NCBI GenBank assembly: GCA_030704615.1
Contig: CM060733.1
Location: forward strand, 12,092,001 to 12,152,000
Length of the DNA: 60,000 nucleotides
Source: Takakia lepidozioides
Lineage: Eukaryota > Streptophyta > Takakiopsida > Takakiales > Takakiaceae
Reading direction: 5' to 3'
Shown here: positions 49,851 to 60,000 of the stretch, in pieces
Position numbering within the stretch: the first letter of the stretch is position 1
Layout of the letters: each line of letters starts with the position of its first letter
Position numbers and translations under genes: made by a program
Notes under the pieces: model-generated
Seen by the model: the letters and a program-made list of their open reading frames with translations, nothing else
The model's database searches: none
What the model was told of the DNA's origin: nothing

Positions 49851-50957
49851 TTGGCGGAGACAGTGTCGACGCCATCCATGGCACCTAGTTCTCGCCCGAC
49901 TGTTACCAAGGCGGAGGTTACTATGCCATTGGGGAGAGCTACACGTGCAGCACTGACACCTGCTACCAAGGCTAGTGCAGCCGGTGTGTTATTGGGGGCA
50001 GCCACCTCTGTGTGTCAAGCCCCACTGTTCTCGGCAACCATGATTGCGACACCGGGGGTAAGACCAGCTGCAGTGTTCAGACTAGCAGCAACACTCTGCG
50101 AGAGTGGGGAGGTCACTTCATCTTCTGCGGAGTTACTGGAAGGTGTAGTGGCAGAGGGATCCTCGGATTTGAGGGTCAAGACTGCCACGGCTGCGCCATG
50201 GCAAGCTGCAATTGCCAGGTTGATGGAGCTGCCAGCTAGGCCAGCCTTTGAGCGCGCCATGGTGACACCTGGAGTTGTCTTGTTAGACAACCAAGGAGGC
50301 ATTTTCACTTTGAGTGGACTGGCAGGCAAGAAGTACCGGCCACTGCGGGTCTTGTTAGACTCAGGAGCTCAGCCACTGATGTTGGGCAGAACTGCTATTG
50401 CAGGTTTGGGCCTCATGGAGGCGGATATGGAGCCTTGTCATTTCCAGATACAAACATCTCTGGGAGGATCAGAGCAGGCTCGGGGCATGACACGGTGTGA
50501 GTTGGCCATTGGACTATAACCAGATCATCCTGTAGATGGCTCAGTGATGCGAGCCAAGGCCATTGTGATAGACGCGGTCTCTTACGATGTCCTTGTTGGT
50601 GGGGCAGTGTTATATCCCATGGGCTTCACCCTGGACTTTTGGGAGGAGTCAGCATCCTACAGGCCTGGATGGCAGTCAGGGGATGGTCGTCGTGCACAGC
50701 TCCCTGTGACATTCATTGGGGGTATTGCGGCTGCCCAGCGGGGCAAGATGCCAACACTAGCCGCCTTTACAGCTGCAGTTAGTTGGCCTGGAGAGTTGTT
50801 GGAAGGCAATGCCCATGCAGAGGATGTGCCACCTCCAGCAGAGCAGGATGACATGCATGGTACGACGGAGTTGTCTGCCATGGTTGCTCACACTCCATTA
50901 TGGGGTACGAGCAAGGATTTGCAGCAGGCTGCTGATAGACGGGTACAACAAGCCTAG
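49851..50957 (+). pseudogene. Pol: linker and retropepsin-type aspartic protease
   Basis: The first 140 residues are Ala/Thr/Pro-rich without a recognised domain. From about 50,300 a retropepsin follows (FTLSGLAGKKYRPLRVLLDSGAQPLMLG), with the catalytic DSGA box at about 50,358. A flap and C-terminal part (YDVLVGGAVLYPMGFTLDFW) come after an in-frame TAA at 50,517. A TAG at 50,955 ends the open stretch, but the same frame continues directly into the DNMT. Between 49,552 and 49,850 several in-frame stops lie in what was probably the gag-pol linker. Confidence 0.88.
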
Positions 50958-51065
50958 GTAGAGGCCTTCGTACCGTCAGGAGAAGAGGAGAGTGCGGTAA
51001 TTGCACCAGGACCACCTCAGTTGTCGCCATTGGACACCACACCTCTTGTGTGGCAGTGCCCGGAT

Positions 51066-52040
51066 GAAGGCATATGCCTTCTGGACTTGTTTGGCGGGAT
51101 CAGCACTGGATTGGCTGCAGTACTGCAGCCAGGTGTACGAGTTCGACGTTACCTATATGTGGAGAGGGATGAGACTGCATGACACATCTCACTGCGCCAT
51201 GTTGCTCAGTTGGTACAGCAGTACCCTGATTTGTTGCCAGTGTCTGCAGTTCGTGGATACCAACAAGCCTTGCCAGCAGACATTTCGTTGCTGGGGGCGC
51301 AGGATTTGGAGTGGGTTGGCTCCATTGATCTGGTAGTGGCAGGTTGGCCCTGCCAAGGGCATTCATCAGCCGGGCATGGCAATGGATTGCGAGACTCGAG
51401 GACGGGTCTGTTTTGGGAGATGGTGCGGATTTTGCGCCACTTGCAGCTTCATCAAGCTGTATCTCCAGCATACATCTTGGAGAATGTGCCACTGATGGGT
51501 GATTCTCGGGCCAGGGTGATGGCCAGTGTGCATCAAGTCCGGTCGTGGCTTGGGTCAGCAGTGTTGCTGGATGCAGTTGCATTGGGGTCATGGGCTCATC
51601 GTCCACGGCTATGGTGGACTAACTTGATGCCACCCGCACTGCTCAAGCGTGCATTTGATGGGGTGCAGCGGCCAGCACACCTCACAGTGGATAGCATTTT
51701 GGACACAGGGAGGCAGTCTCAACGTGTGAGACACGATGACCGTTCGCCTTTGGCAGTGGTCAACAGGGTGGGTCAACCACGAGCAGCATTACCTACACTG
51801 CTCAGCTTCCCAGGATCCCATGCTTTTCGGGATAGTGGACCTGGCCTCTTGTGGGATAGCCAGTTGCAACAATTAGTGGAGCCCAATGCTGACGAGCGTG
51901 AACGGGCGATGGGTTTTACCACAGGTACCATGGCGGTGCCATCTCTTTCTGAGGCATCACGTCGTCAGGTGTTGGGGCAAGCAATGGATCTCAATTGCTT
52001 GACCTGGATTATCAGCTTGGCTATGGCTGAGCAGCGCAGA
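51066..52040 (+). pseudogene. Cytosine-5 DNA methyltransferase domain within Pol
   Basis: C5-DNMTs transfer a methyl group from S-adenosylmethionine to cytosine through a Cys nucleophile. Conserved motifs are in standard order: motif I LLDLFGGISTGLAAVL (SAM binding, about 51,078), an acidic YVERDE (motif II position), IDLVVAGWPCQGHSSAG (motif IV; nucleophile Cys codon 51,351), AYILENVPL (motif VI; Glu codon 51,480), AHRPRLWW (motif VIII; about 51,597), DERERAMGF (motif IX region) and RRQVLGQAMDLN (motif X). Unpermuted order excludes a DRM-type enzyme. Motif I and the ENV surroundings look DNMT3-like, which is inference. It is in frame with the protease before and RT after, with about 100 linker residues to 52,319. 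One TGA (51,180, where CGA would fit) splits it between motifs II and IV; otherwise the key residues are intact. No PWWP, BAH or chromo domain is visible. Confidence 0.9.
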
Positions 52041-52322
52041 GTACGGAGTACACTTCCCTTCATGGTCTCCCTACCTACCGAGACGGTACAGGCAGCGAGT
52101 GGGGGCAAGCAGGTGAGGACCACGAGGTGCAGGCCGCATCCATGGCACACGTGGGAGGTGCTTGAGGTTCAGAAGGAGTTGGCAGCCAAGGCGGCGGTGA
52201 TGGATCAGGTTGGGGATTTTTCTCGGATTGAGGAGGTCCTCAAGGATGGGATGATGGGGCAGGATGAGACATTGTCACTGACAGAGGAGGCAGTGGTCAC
52301 TACTCAAGAGGTTGCAGCATAG

Positions 52323-53236
52323 CAACCACGGGACGCGTCTTCTACCTCTAAGCTTGCTGGACTCAAGGTTGCAGTCACGGAGGACAACTGGGAGCCTGAT
52401 GTTGGACCTATAGTCACCGGAAGAGAGAGACGACGTATACGGCGGTTCTTGAGGGCTTACAGGAACTGCTTTGCCCTCAGTTTGAAGGACTTAGGAGCAC
52501 TGAAGGGTCAAGAGATTCGCATTGAATTGGCTACTGACACGCCAATCTTTCGGAGACCCTATAGATACAGTGACATGGAGAGGTCCTTGATTCAGATGAG
52601 AACTCAGGACCTCTGGGAGGCTGGTTTGGTGGAGCTATCTGGGGGAGAGTATGCTTCAGCCACAGTGATGCCAGCCAAGAAGGATGTCTTTGGCAATTGG
52701 ACGGAGAGACGTATGTGCGGTGATTACCGGCCTGTAAATCGTCAGACCAAGTCCGATAGGTATGCCATGCCAACACCAGAGGAGATCTTTGATGCCATTG
52801 GGCATGCCAAGGTCTTTAGCACGTTGGATTTACGATCCGGATATCACCAGTTGCCGATCAAGGAGGCGGATAAGCAAAAGACGGCATTCTGGGGGATCAA
52901 TGAGCACGGGAAGGATTGCCTATACCAGTGGCGGATCTTACCATTTGGGCTTAAGAACGCTCCGGCAGAGTTTCAGAGAGTCATGGACAGGATTCTAGCA
53001 GGGGTGGAGTTTGCTCGGTGCTACATAGATGACATCATCATCTTTAGTGCTACGGTGGAAGAGCATGAGAGACACCTTCAGGGGGTATTTGAGCGCTTGA
53101 GGGCGCACGGATTGAAGTTACATCCGGGAAAGTGCAAGTTTTTCCACAACCAGATTGAGTATCTGGGTCACATGATATATCCTGGAGGATTGGGGGTACA
53201 GCAGACTAAGGTAGAGTCCATGGCACAGGTTCCACG
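52323..53236 (+). pseudogene. Pol: reverse transcriptase
   Basis: Ty3/Gypsy RT in the same frame as protease and DNMT, following a TAG at 52,320. Blocks include YRYSDMERSLIQMRTQDLWE, MCGDYRPVNRQTKSDRYAMP, FSTLDLRSGYHQLPI, ILPFGLKNAPAEFQRVMD and the catalytic CYIDDIIIFS (YIDD), then the connection domain (LHPGKCKFFHNQIEYLGHMI). This domain is open for about 266 codons (from 52,449). The frame changes near 53,237, at the start of the RNase H part. Confidence 0.93.
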
Positions 53237-53845
53237 CCCACGAATGTGAGCCGAGCTCGAACTTTCATTTGGTTAGCAAACTATTATAGACGGTTTGTTA
53301 AGGGATTTAGTGCCATTGCAAAGGCTCTAACCAAGCTGACCAAGGTGGACCAGGAGTGGCAGTGGGAAGATGAGCAAGAACAAGCTTTTCAAGAGCTCAA
53401 GGCGAGGTTGACCTCGGCGCCCATCTTGAGACGACCTATCAGGGGGCGTCCTTTTCAGCTGCATACAGATTGGAGCATGCTGGGGCTTGGAGCGGTGCTC
53501 ACACAGGTGGATGATGAGGGAAGAGAGTTCGTAGTGGCTTATGCTAGCCGCTCGAACAACGTTGCAGAGTCTAAGTATAGCTCATATGAAGGAGAATGCT
53601 TAGCTGCAGTGTAGGCCATGACACACTTCAGGTGCTATCTATACGGCAATCTCTTCACCCTTGTCACGGATCACCAACCACTCAAGTGGTTGATGGAGTC
53701 AGACAAGCTTACGGGGAAGCTTGCACGGTGGGTACTCATCCTTCAAGAGTATGACTTTCAGGTGGTGCATCGACCGGGTTTGGTCAATCGCAATGCAGAT
53801 GGGTTGAGTCGCAATCCATGCACGAGCCAGCAGGACGACACTTGA
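53237..53845 (+). pseudogene. Pol: RNase H
   Basis: After the frame change, FIWLANYYRRFVKGFSAIAK continues the RT connection, then RNase H begins with FQLHTDWSMLGLGAVLTQ (first catalytic Asp), YSSYEGECLAAV (catalytic Glu), LVTDHQPLKWLM (catalytic Asp) and GLVNRNADGLSR (fourth acidic residue). A TAG at 53,612 replaces what is normally a Trp codon (AAV-W-AMTHFRCYL), and a TGA at 53,843 ends the open stretch; the frame then continues into integrase. Confidence 0.9.
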
Positions 53846-53875
53846 GCTCGGTGGCATGGTGAGACGGACGAGGAG

Positions 53876-54859
53876 ATGGTGCCCGGATGGCATGCATCTG
53901 CATTTCTGTGTATCTTGGCAGCGGAAGGCCAGGTTGGACTTGCAACAGGGATGACTATAGATCAAGTGTCTGAGGACCCTGAGGCCAGCAATGAGCAAGG
54001 TGGCGCCAAAGATATACATGAGGATTCAGTTGTGTTGGACTACCTCCGCACTGGAGATACTGCAGCCGTTGTGACTGCCAAGGAGAGGGATCGGATCCTA
54101 CAACGAGCCAAGAGGTTCAAGTGGGAGGGGACACACCTGCTCCGAGTGTGGGAGGATGGTCGAGTGAGGATTGTGCCTCACCCAACACAGCGGGCACGGT
54201 TAGTGCGGCATGCCCATGAGGAGTTGGAGCATTTTGGGGTGCGACGCACTCATAGTCTACTGCAGGGGCAGTATTGGTGGCGTGGTATGCACACAGAGGT
54301 GCAACAATTTGTGGCTAGGTGCATGGTGTTTGACAGGATGCGTGCTTCATTCAACGCCCCTACTCCACAATTGCACCCTCTTCTGATCATGGGATTGGGC
54401 TACAGGTGGAGTCTTGACTTCGCAGGGCCGTTGCCACTGACCATGCGCCACAACAAGTACGTGTTGGTGATGGTGGAGCACTTCTCCAAGTGGATTGAAT
54501 TGGTTCCATTGCCTGATAAGGCTGGTGAGGGAGCTGCGTATGCATTCTTGGATTGTGTGCTTAGCCGATTCGGTGCTCCAGCTGAGGTACTCACGGACCA
54601 AGGGAGAGCGTTCTTGGGGGAGTTTCAGGCTTTGTGTGACAAGGCCTTGATAGACCACCGCACCACTTCTCGGGATCATCCTGAGGCCGATGGCTTGACA
54701 GAGAGAGTTGTTCAGACAGTAAAGAGGGGTTTGCGCAAGTATGGCTTGCAGAAGGGACACCTAGGAGATTGGGACCTTCAGTTACCCTGGTTAGCCATGG
54801 GCTACAGGTTCAGCAAGCAAGCATCACTTGCCTCCTTCTCACCATACTTTCTTCTCTTT
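53876..54859 (+). pseudogene. Pol: integrase, truncated at the duplication junction
   Basis: The zinc-binding region has His residues in RHAHEELEHFGVRRTHS and one Cys in ARCMVFDRM; the second Cys, usually two residues later, is Phe here. The catalytic core has D in WSLDFAGPLP, D in EVLTDQGRAF and E in GLTERVVQTVKRG, giving the DDE triad. The open frame runs into ...SPYFLLFGG and then, at 54,860, into the second copy of the duplicated unit, so the C-terminal integrase domain is lost. Confidence 0.93.
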
Positions 54860-57800
54860 GGAGGTAAAATGGATTAAAACTCCACATAGAGACCAACAAA
54901 TGGGAACTCGAGTTTGTTGTTTCAAATTGTGCTTGACAAGATTTTGCAACTAAAGCTAGTGTAACTTTGAAAGAAAGACAAAATGGTACTAAATGCCATC
55001 AATCTATAGCCACATTTGGAGTACAATACGACAACTATATTATGGTAGGCACTTTTTGACTTTATCTACTAGTATGTCCCAAAAGCCGTCATACATTTCT
55101 TTCTAGTCGTGTCAATCTTGATGGTATACATCAATCTATGGCCAAACATAGAACCCTATCTATATTGTATTATCTACAATGTATACACACACATATATAT
55201 ATTCACAAATCTCTACCATACTGAGGGCCCGAGGGCTAGTTGATATTATTTTTTCTACTTTTTGTTTGTTGTGTCTCAAATGCTATGATAATTATTTTTC
55301 ATCATCTTGAACCTTACTAGCTGTGATATAGAATTTCATGACCTAGACATCAAAGAGTAATATACAACCCTATAATCCAACCACTTAAAATTTCCACCTG
55401 CAGGTACACGGTAAGGATGTGAGAAGAGTATATACTTCTTTGGGACAAGACCAACAACATTACCATGTCTTCAATGATAATGAACCAGCATCATGCATCT
55501 ACGATACTTTCCAGAAGGAAGTGTCAGTGTATTGCAAACTTTTGGACAAGGAAGCTATGGAGTATGTGGGGACCTTCATTCGTACAATCAATACAATTTC
55601 AAATGTAATCCCAAGACGCAATTCCAACAAGATCAGCACCACACACTAGACTCTTTAGCTTTGACGAACAAGCATGCTGACAAGATTTACAAATGGGAGA
55701 ATCTGATAATTGGGTTCTCCAAAAGAAACTTTTATAAGGCCCAACATATTTGGCTAATCAATCAAAGCTAGTCTACTGAAGGGTACCTATATAATTGTGA
55801 TGAATCATAATGAATGTTTGCATAACATAAGTCTTTCCTTAGAAAAATTTAGCCCAACATTTTCGAAGTAGGCTTCAAAGTCCCTTAATGGAAAAGATTC
55901 AGCTGCAAGGTCAGTGAGAAGGGGATCAGCTAGAGATGGAGACAAATCGAGCACATTCTTTGACAACATTGGCAATGTCTCCTCCAACATGCTGTATACA
56001 CTCTACATAAATCAATACCAAAGTTATAAAGTAGTTTGCTAGCTCTCGCGGTACATTCGGATCATATTCGTCACTTCGTCTGAGCACAAATGAACATTAA
56101 GCTCCTGCTTGTAGAACCGCATTTACAAGCATATAACTCATGGTATTGTCATGAGGAACTAATTTCAATGCTTCCTATACAATCGTCTTCATAATTTCAG
56201 CCCTATGCATTCTGCTCATACTTGCCTACGAAGCATTGTCATCCCGGATCAACCTCTATGGCACTGGAATATGAGATTATTTTTTCCTCTATGTACTATT
56301 CTGGGGCTTTTAGTATAGGGTAAGCCTCCGAGTGGACGGGATTACCGAAATGAGCCCAACCACGAGGCGGTAGCCGAGTGGCAGGGCGAGTGTAGGTAAT
56401 CCCCTCCACTCTGAGGTTTACCATGCGTGAAGAACGCACAGGGAACGTTGTAATGCACTGGTTAGCCTGGCGGGTAGAATCTTATAGGATTCTACATTCC
56501 TAGTGACATTCCTGCACACGGGTACGAACAAGAACAATTTTATATAATTGGAAAAAGTACGCAGAAGTCATTGTCAAATTACCTGAGATCTGTACCAATT
56601 GAAATAATCATATGTACATTCACCTAGGAATATCCAGACTGATTGATACAGAAGCGTGTCCCAGACCCTTAAACAGCGGAATGCCCACCCACATGACATC
56701 GTAAGTTAACCTGTATCCCAACCCCGGTAGAGTCCTGAGACAAATGCATTTACGTATCTCAAAGAATTGGCCCGTCGCTTTCATAAAGCGACCCTCTTGG
56801 GTGTCACTTTTCCCGATCCGACCTCTGGGAGTCCTAAAACCCTTCGATGTCCCACGACTCCATCAAGGAGTGGAGTGATTTTGTTAGGCTCGGGGTGGGG
56901 CATGAATGCTATGGGTCACCCTTTCTCCAGTGCCGCAACTACCACCATCCAGTCACATGCCCTGGCGGTTTACAGGAAATTGTGTGAGACAAACTTCACT
57001 GAACAATTCAAGCATGTGGTGGTGTTGGGGGGCTTCAACCTCCGGATCACAAGCTCAGCCGCCAAAGAGAAGAAATTCACTCTTTCATCTGATATGCAAA
57101 GATCTTCAAGGAATAATTGAGAAATTAATTGCGGATTGCAAACTGATGTACAATTTTGTTCCTAGATTTTTTAGTCACTGGTGGTTGATGTGGAGAAGGT
57201 TATTGTGCTTTTGTGTATGTCTTTCAACAAGGCTTGTGGATTCTTGCAGCAACCATTCATACTCTGCATGAAATGTGGTATAAAAGCTCACCTACGACAA
57301 CCCAAACCAATGACAAAATGAGTATATAAAAATTGAATGTATGAAATATTCATACAAGAAATTATAAAAGACCGAATGAAAAATATGGAAGTTATATGAT
57401 GTGGACATCATTTTAAGAGAGACCATTTGTCACAGTAAGCTCAAAACGTTATTCTACTTGACCTTGGATATCAATAATAATCACAACAATTGTGGCTATT
57501 GCGAACTTTTGATGGAAGCGCTTAAAAAAGGTAGAGATAGAATTATTGGTCAGAAATTCAAGACATGATGAGTTGCCAAGGGCCGTGCAATGGATTCCAC
57601 AAGTGTGATGGTTGTTATTTTCAGACATAATTCTAGATCTTTTTTTTCGAACTTCATTTTGAGGCATATACTGAAATTTACCAAGTGCACATATTAACCA
57701 CCCCTAACAACTTGTGTGCATGGGTCTAGACCAAAGAACCAAGATGATAATGCTAACAGTGGTGTATCTCTCTTTGTTAGTCATAATACAATGCAAATAT

Positions 57801-60000
57801 ATATTGTCAGAATCAAACACAAAAGGTTTCGTAAAGTTTGTATAGTAGCTTAAGACCATCCTCTCAAACAGAGCATCTTTAACAGTCAAATCAAGATCAT
57901 GATCTACTATCAGTAGCGGACTTGACAATGGAACAAAAACATAGAGATGGTAGAGAAAATGAAGAGACATAAATAAAAATAGCATACAATGAAATATGAG
58001 AGTGGATTTATACTAACGGAATGATGTTGAATTCATGTGCACCTTGCAGATGAGAAGATTTGATTGTGTTGAAGTGCGCCGAAGTTGCATGATAGACCTA
58101 TGGTATGGAAATCAAAGTAATTATGAGCTGTTCGTAGATAAAACGTCATTCTAACAATGACGGTTACGAGCAGTTTGTTATACATGTAAAACATGCATCA
58201 CTTTGAATCTACAACAATATTGCCAAAACACAAGCAAGTAAAGAAGAGTACAACAAACTCATGTTGGTCGTGATCCACTTGAATGTCGAAGGCTCTGTGG
58301 GCTACTTTTGCATGGCGCAACATTCAAGTGCAAGATAATATTGCCATGATTGAAGACCCTTCTTGAGAGAATGGCCATAGCCATATTATGGAACAATGCA
58401 AAGGGAACACCAGAGTGATTCACGACCTTATATGTACATAGTGATTCTATCAACAACACAAATTCAAAGGTAGGACAATCAACCTCACGGATCCAAAGAG
58501 ATTGTGATAAAAACTACCGTCCTTTGACCACATTTTCTCCTTCGACTTCAACATGAAGCATAATATCTATTTTATAATGCAACAAAAGAAACCTTGAACC
58601 CTAATTGGATGTAAAACTTAAGCAATGAATGAAAAGTTTAAATAATGAATGAAAAAGAAGTTTGGGATTTGAACCCACTGTTGGTATTGGAAACCAGAAT
58701 TGCAATTATAATATAGTGTATCTATCATGTATTGACTAGGGCTACGCGTTGCTCCGCTAGTGACGACTTCTGAGAACAATAATCAAGTTTTATAGAAATA
58801 TAATGTAGGAGTATAATCTCACGGTATTTTTGTCGGATTTAGGCAGCATCGGAAGTAGTTATAGTTATGGTTATAGTCTTTTAGGTGAAGTGACATCATA
58901 AGTTATGTTTGCTTCTGCAAAAGTTGTTTTCCCTTCCTTCCTTCTTATATCGTTCGATAACTCTTCATATTCTAAAATTTAATTAAAAATACAACAGATA
59001 TATAGGGAAAAACATTTCAAATAAACTTTTAAATTCAAAAAATTATTAACTTTAAAATCAGAACATATTCAATTAATGGTAACATTTTTATTATAGAGAA
59101 TAATATTTTAATATTTGACGCCTCCCGAAGGAAGCGTAAATTATGGTGTCTCTTCACCCCCAAAGGGTTACTGCCTTCCGTTAGGAAGGTGGACACCTTT
59201 GTGACACCAAGGGTGGATTGAACCCACAACCACTTCCGAGGTGGTATGTGCCCATCACCACTAGGCTACAACTTGATTGTCTATTATAGAGAACAAAAAG
59301 TCCGATTGGAGATGATGTAACTAAGTGCCATTTCATTTTATTCTAGCGACGACCGAAGGTCGGAAGCTAGTTTATCGTAGAGCAGGAATAGGGTGCCAAA
59401 GTGCCACGTTTTTATCGCCAAGTCATCATCGTCATGTCATCTGCGTCAAATTGTTTACATCTGCCCGGATTGCCCGCCCAAAAACGCCAATAGAATTCGT
59501 CGCGCCAACTGTTTCGAAACTGCCCAAACTGCCATTTTCTTGAACCGCAGGAGGGGGTTCACAGGCCAATAGCAATTCGCAGATGGAGACGTTCACGGAT
59601 TCTGAGTACACAGCAGGAGCTCTCACAATGGTGGGACAACCGCAATCGCAAGCTGTGGCTTTTCTTAATGTACGATGTGAAGAAGTTTGTCCATCTTGAA
59701 AATGGGTACCATGATTTGTTATTCTTCCTGATGTTTACAAGGTTCTTGGGAGATTCAGCTTGGTGTTAGCAGGCCGTGTTTCAATCTCTGCCTGCTCAGC
59801 TGTACCGTGGTGGTTCTCACAGACCAATCCGACATTACCTGACTATAGACACAAACAGCACACACAAGAGGTCCTTTTAGGTTGATGGTCGGCCAAATCC
59901 TCCATGGGTCATGACACAAGGTCAAGGACAATGTGGTGAGGGCACCTTCTTCTTCGATCTATTTGAGCCTGTTTTGCCCTCTCATCAGACTCGGCCTTGA
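54860..60000. repeat. Second copy of the 18,587-bp unit (runs off the window)
   Basis: Matches 36,273-41,413 without any indel that I could find. The differences noticed are T38268/C56855, G39518/A58105, G39783/A58370 and C40059/T58646. Its content is the same as the first copy: an AT-rich stretch, the foldback (56,319-56,422) and the SINE-like repeat (about 59,127-59,277). Confidence 0.9.

Larger units (their letters stand above)
36273..54859. repeat. 18,587-bp unit, first copy of a tandem duplication
   Basis: The first 5,141 bp of this unit recur at 54,860-60,000 with a constant offset of 18,587. The second copy starts exactly where this unit ends, so head-to-tail tandem arrangement is the simplest reading. 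The left end joins unique spacer; the right end cuts the integrase frame of the Ty3/Gypsy element. At 36.3-41.0 kb the unit is AT-rich and gene-poor: short open frames at 37,403-37,218 (-), 38,180-38,533 (+) and 39,398-39,117 (-) match nothing I know. Confidence 0.85.
48138..54859 (+). mobile_element. Ty3/Gypsy LTR retrotransposon carrying a DNA methyltransferase (coding region)
   Basis: Domain order is gag with zinc knuckles, aspartic protease, cytosine-5 DNA methyltransferase, reverse transcriptase, RNase H, integrase. RT before integrase defines Ty3/Gypsy. Protease, DNMT and RT share one frame, so the methyltransferase is part of the Pol polyprotein, not a nested host gene. The copy is inactive: in-frame stops at 48,279, 48,792, 50,517, 50,955, 51,180, 52,320, 53,612 and 53,843, and frame changes near 49,265 and 53,237. 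The right end is cut in integrase at the tandem-duplication junction, so the 3' LTR, polypurine tract and any chromodomain are missing. The left limit (LTR, primer-binding site) is unresolved. Confidence 0.93.

Noticed and set aside
51066-52322. DNMT as bacterial contamination or a host gene nested by chance
   Set aside because: It is in frame with the protease upstream and RT downstream, separated only by point stops, with no promoter, intron or boundary between them.
36273-60000. The two 5.1-kb copies as LTRs of the Ty3/Gypsy element
   Set aside because: The right copy starts inside the integrase frame, with no polypurine tract before it; the copies do not begin with TG, and the PPR remnant and CACTA element would lie between LTR and gag. 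Tandem duplication explains the offset better.

Overview
The window is nuclear DNA of a land plant. It carries a plastid-targeted phosphoglycerate mutase, HSA32, plant-type ATG16, a nuclear Ycf23, a DiT1-type plastid carrier and PLS-type PPR remains. Genes are split by many GT-AG introns, and intergenic space is full of transposons. A seedless vascular plant such as a fern seems most plausible, but this is inference from gene style and repeat content; no marker in the window proves the lineage.

Layout. 1-8.4 kb: a fragment of a CHL1/DDX11-type helicase (-) lies head-to-head with a multiply broken 2-oxoglutarate/malate translocator DiT1 (+), followed by a repeat-rich spacer with hairpins. 8.4-33 kb: five genes whose exons I could join into complete reading frames. 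They are plastid phosphoglycerate mutase (-, 339 aa), HSA32 (-, 289 aa, with a perfect heat-shock element upstream), a serine carboxypeptidase (+, 466 aa), ATG16 (-, 517 aa, with a LINE lying antisense in its first intron) and Ycf23 (+, 339 aa). ATG16 and Ycf23 are divergent and share a 546-bp promoter region. 33-36.3 kb: spacer with small repeats.

36,273-54,859 is an 18,587-bp unit. Its first 5,141 bp recur at 54,860-60,000 with constant offset and only four differences seen, so this is a very recent tandem duplication or an assembly duplicate. The unit holds an AT-rich stretch, SINE and foldback repeats, a PPR pseudogene cut by an 834-bp CACTA element with a 3-bp target duplication, and a Ty3/Gypsy retrotransposon.

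The most interesting object is that Ty3/Gypsy element (coding part about 48.1-54.86 kb). Between its protease and reverse transcriptase, in the same reading frame, it carries a cytosine-5 DNA methyltransferase domain with motifs I, IV (PCQ), VI (ENV), VIII, IX and X in standard order. The order is gag - protease - DNMT - RT - RNase H - integrase. This copy is dead: eight in-frame stops, two frameshifts, and integrase cut at the duplication junction. Even so, the architecture is clear. Retrotransposon-encoded DNMTs have been described in dinoflagellates and charophyte algae; I do not know of a description in a vascular plant.
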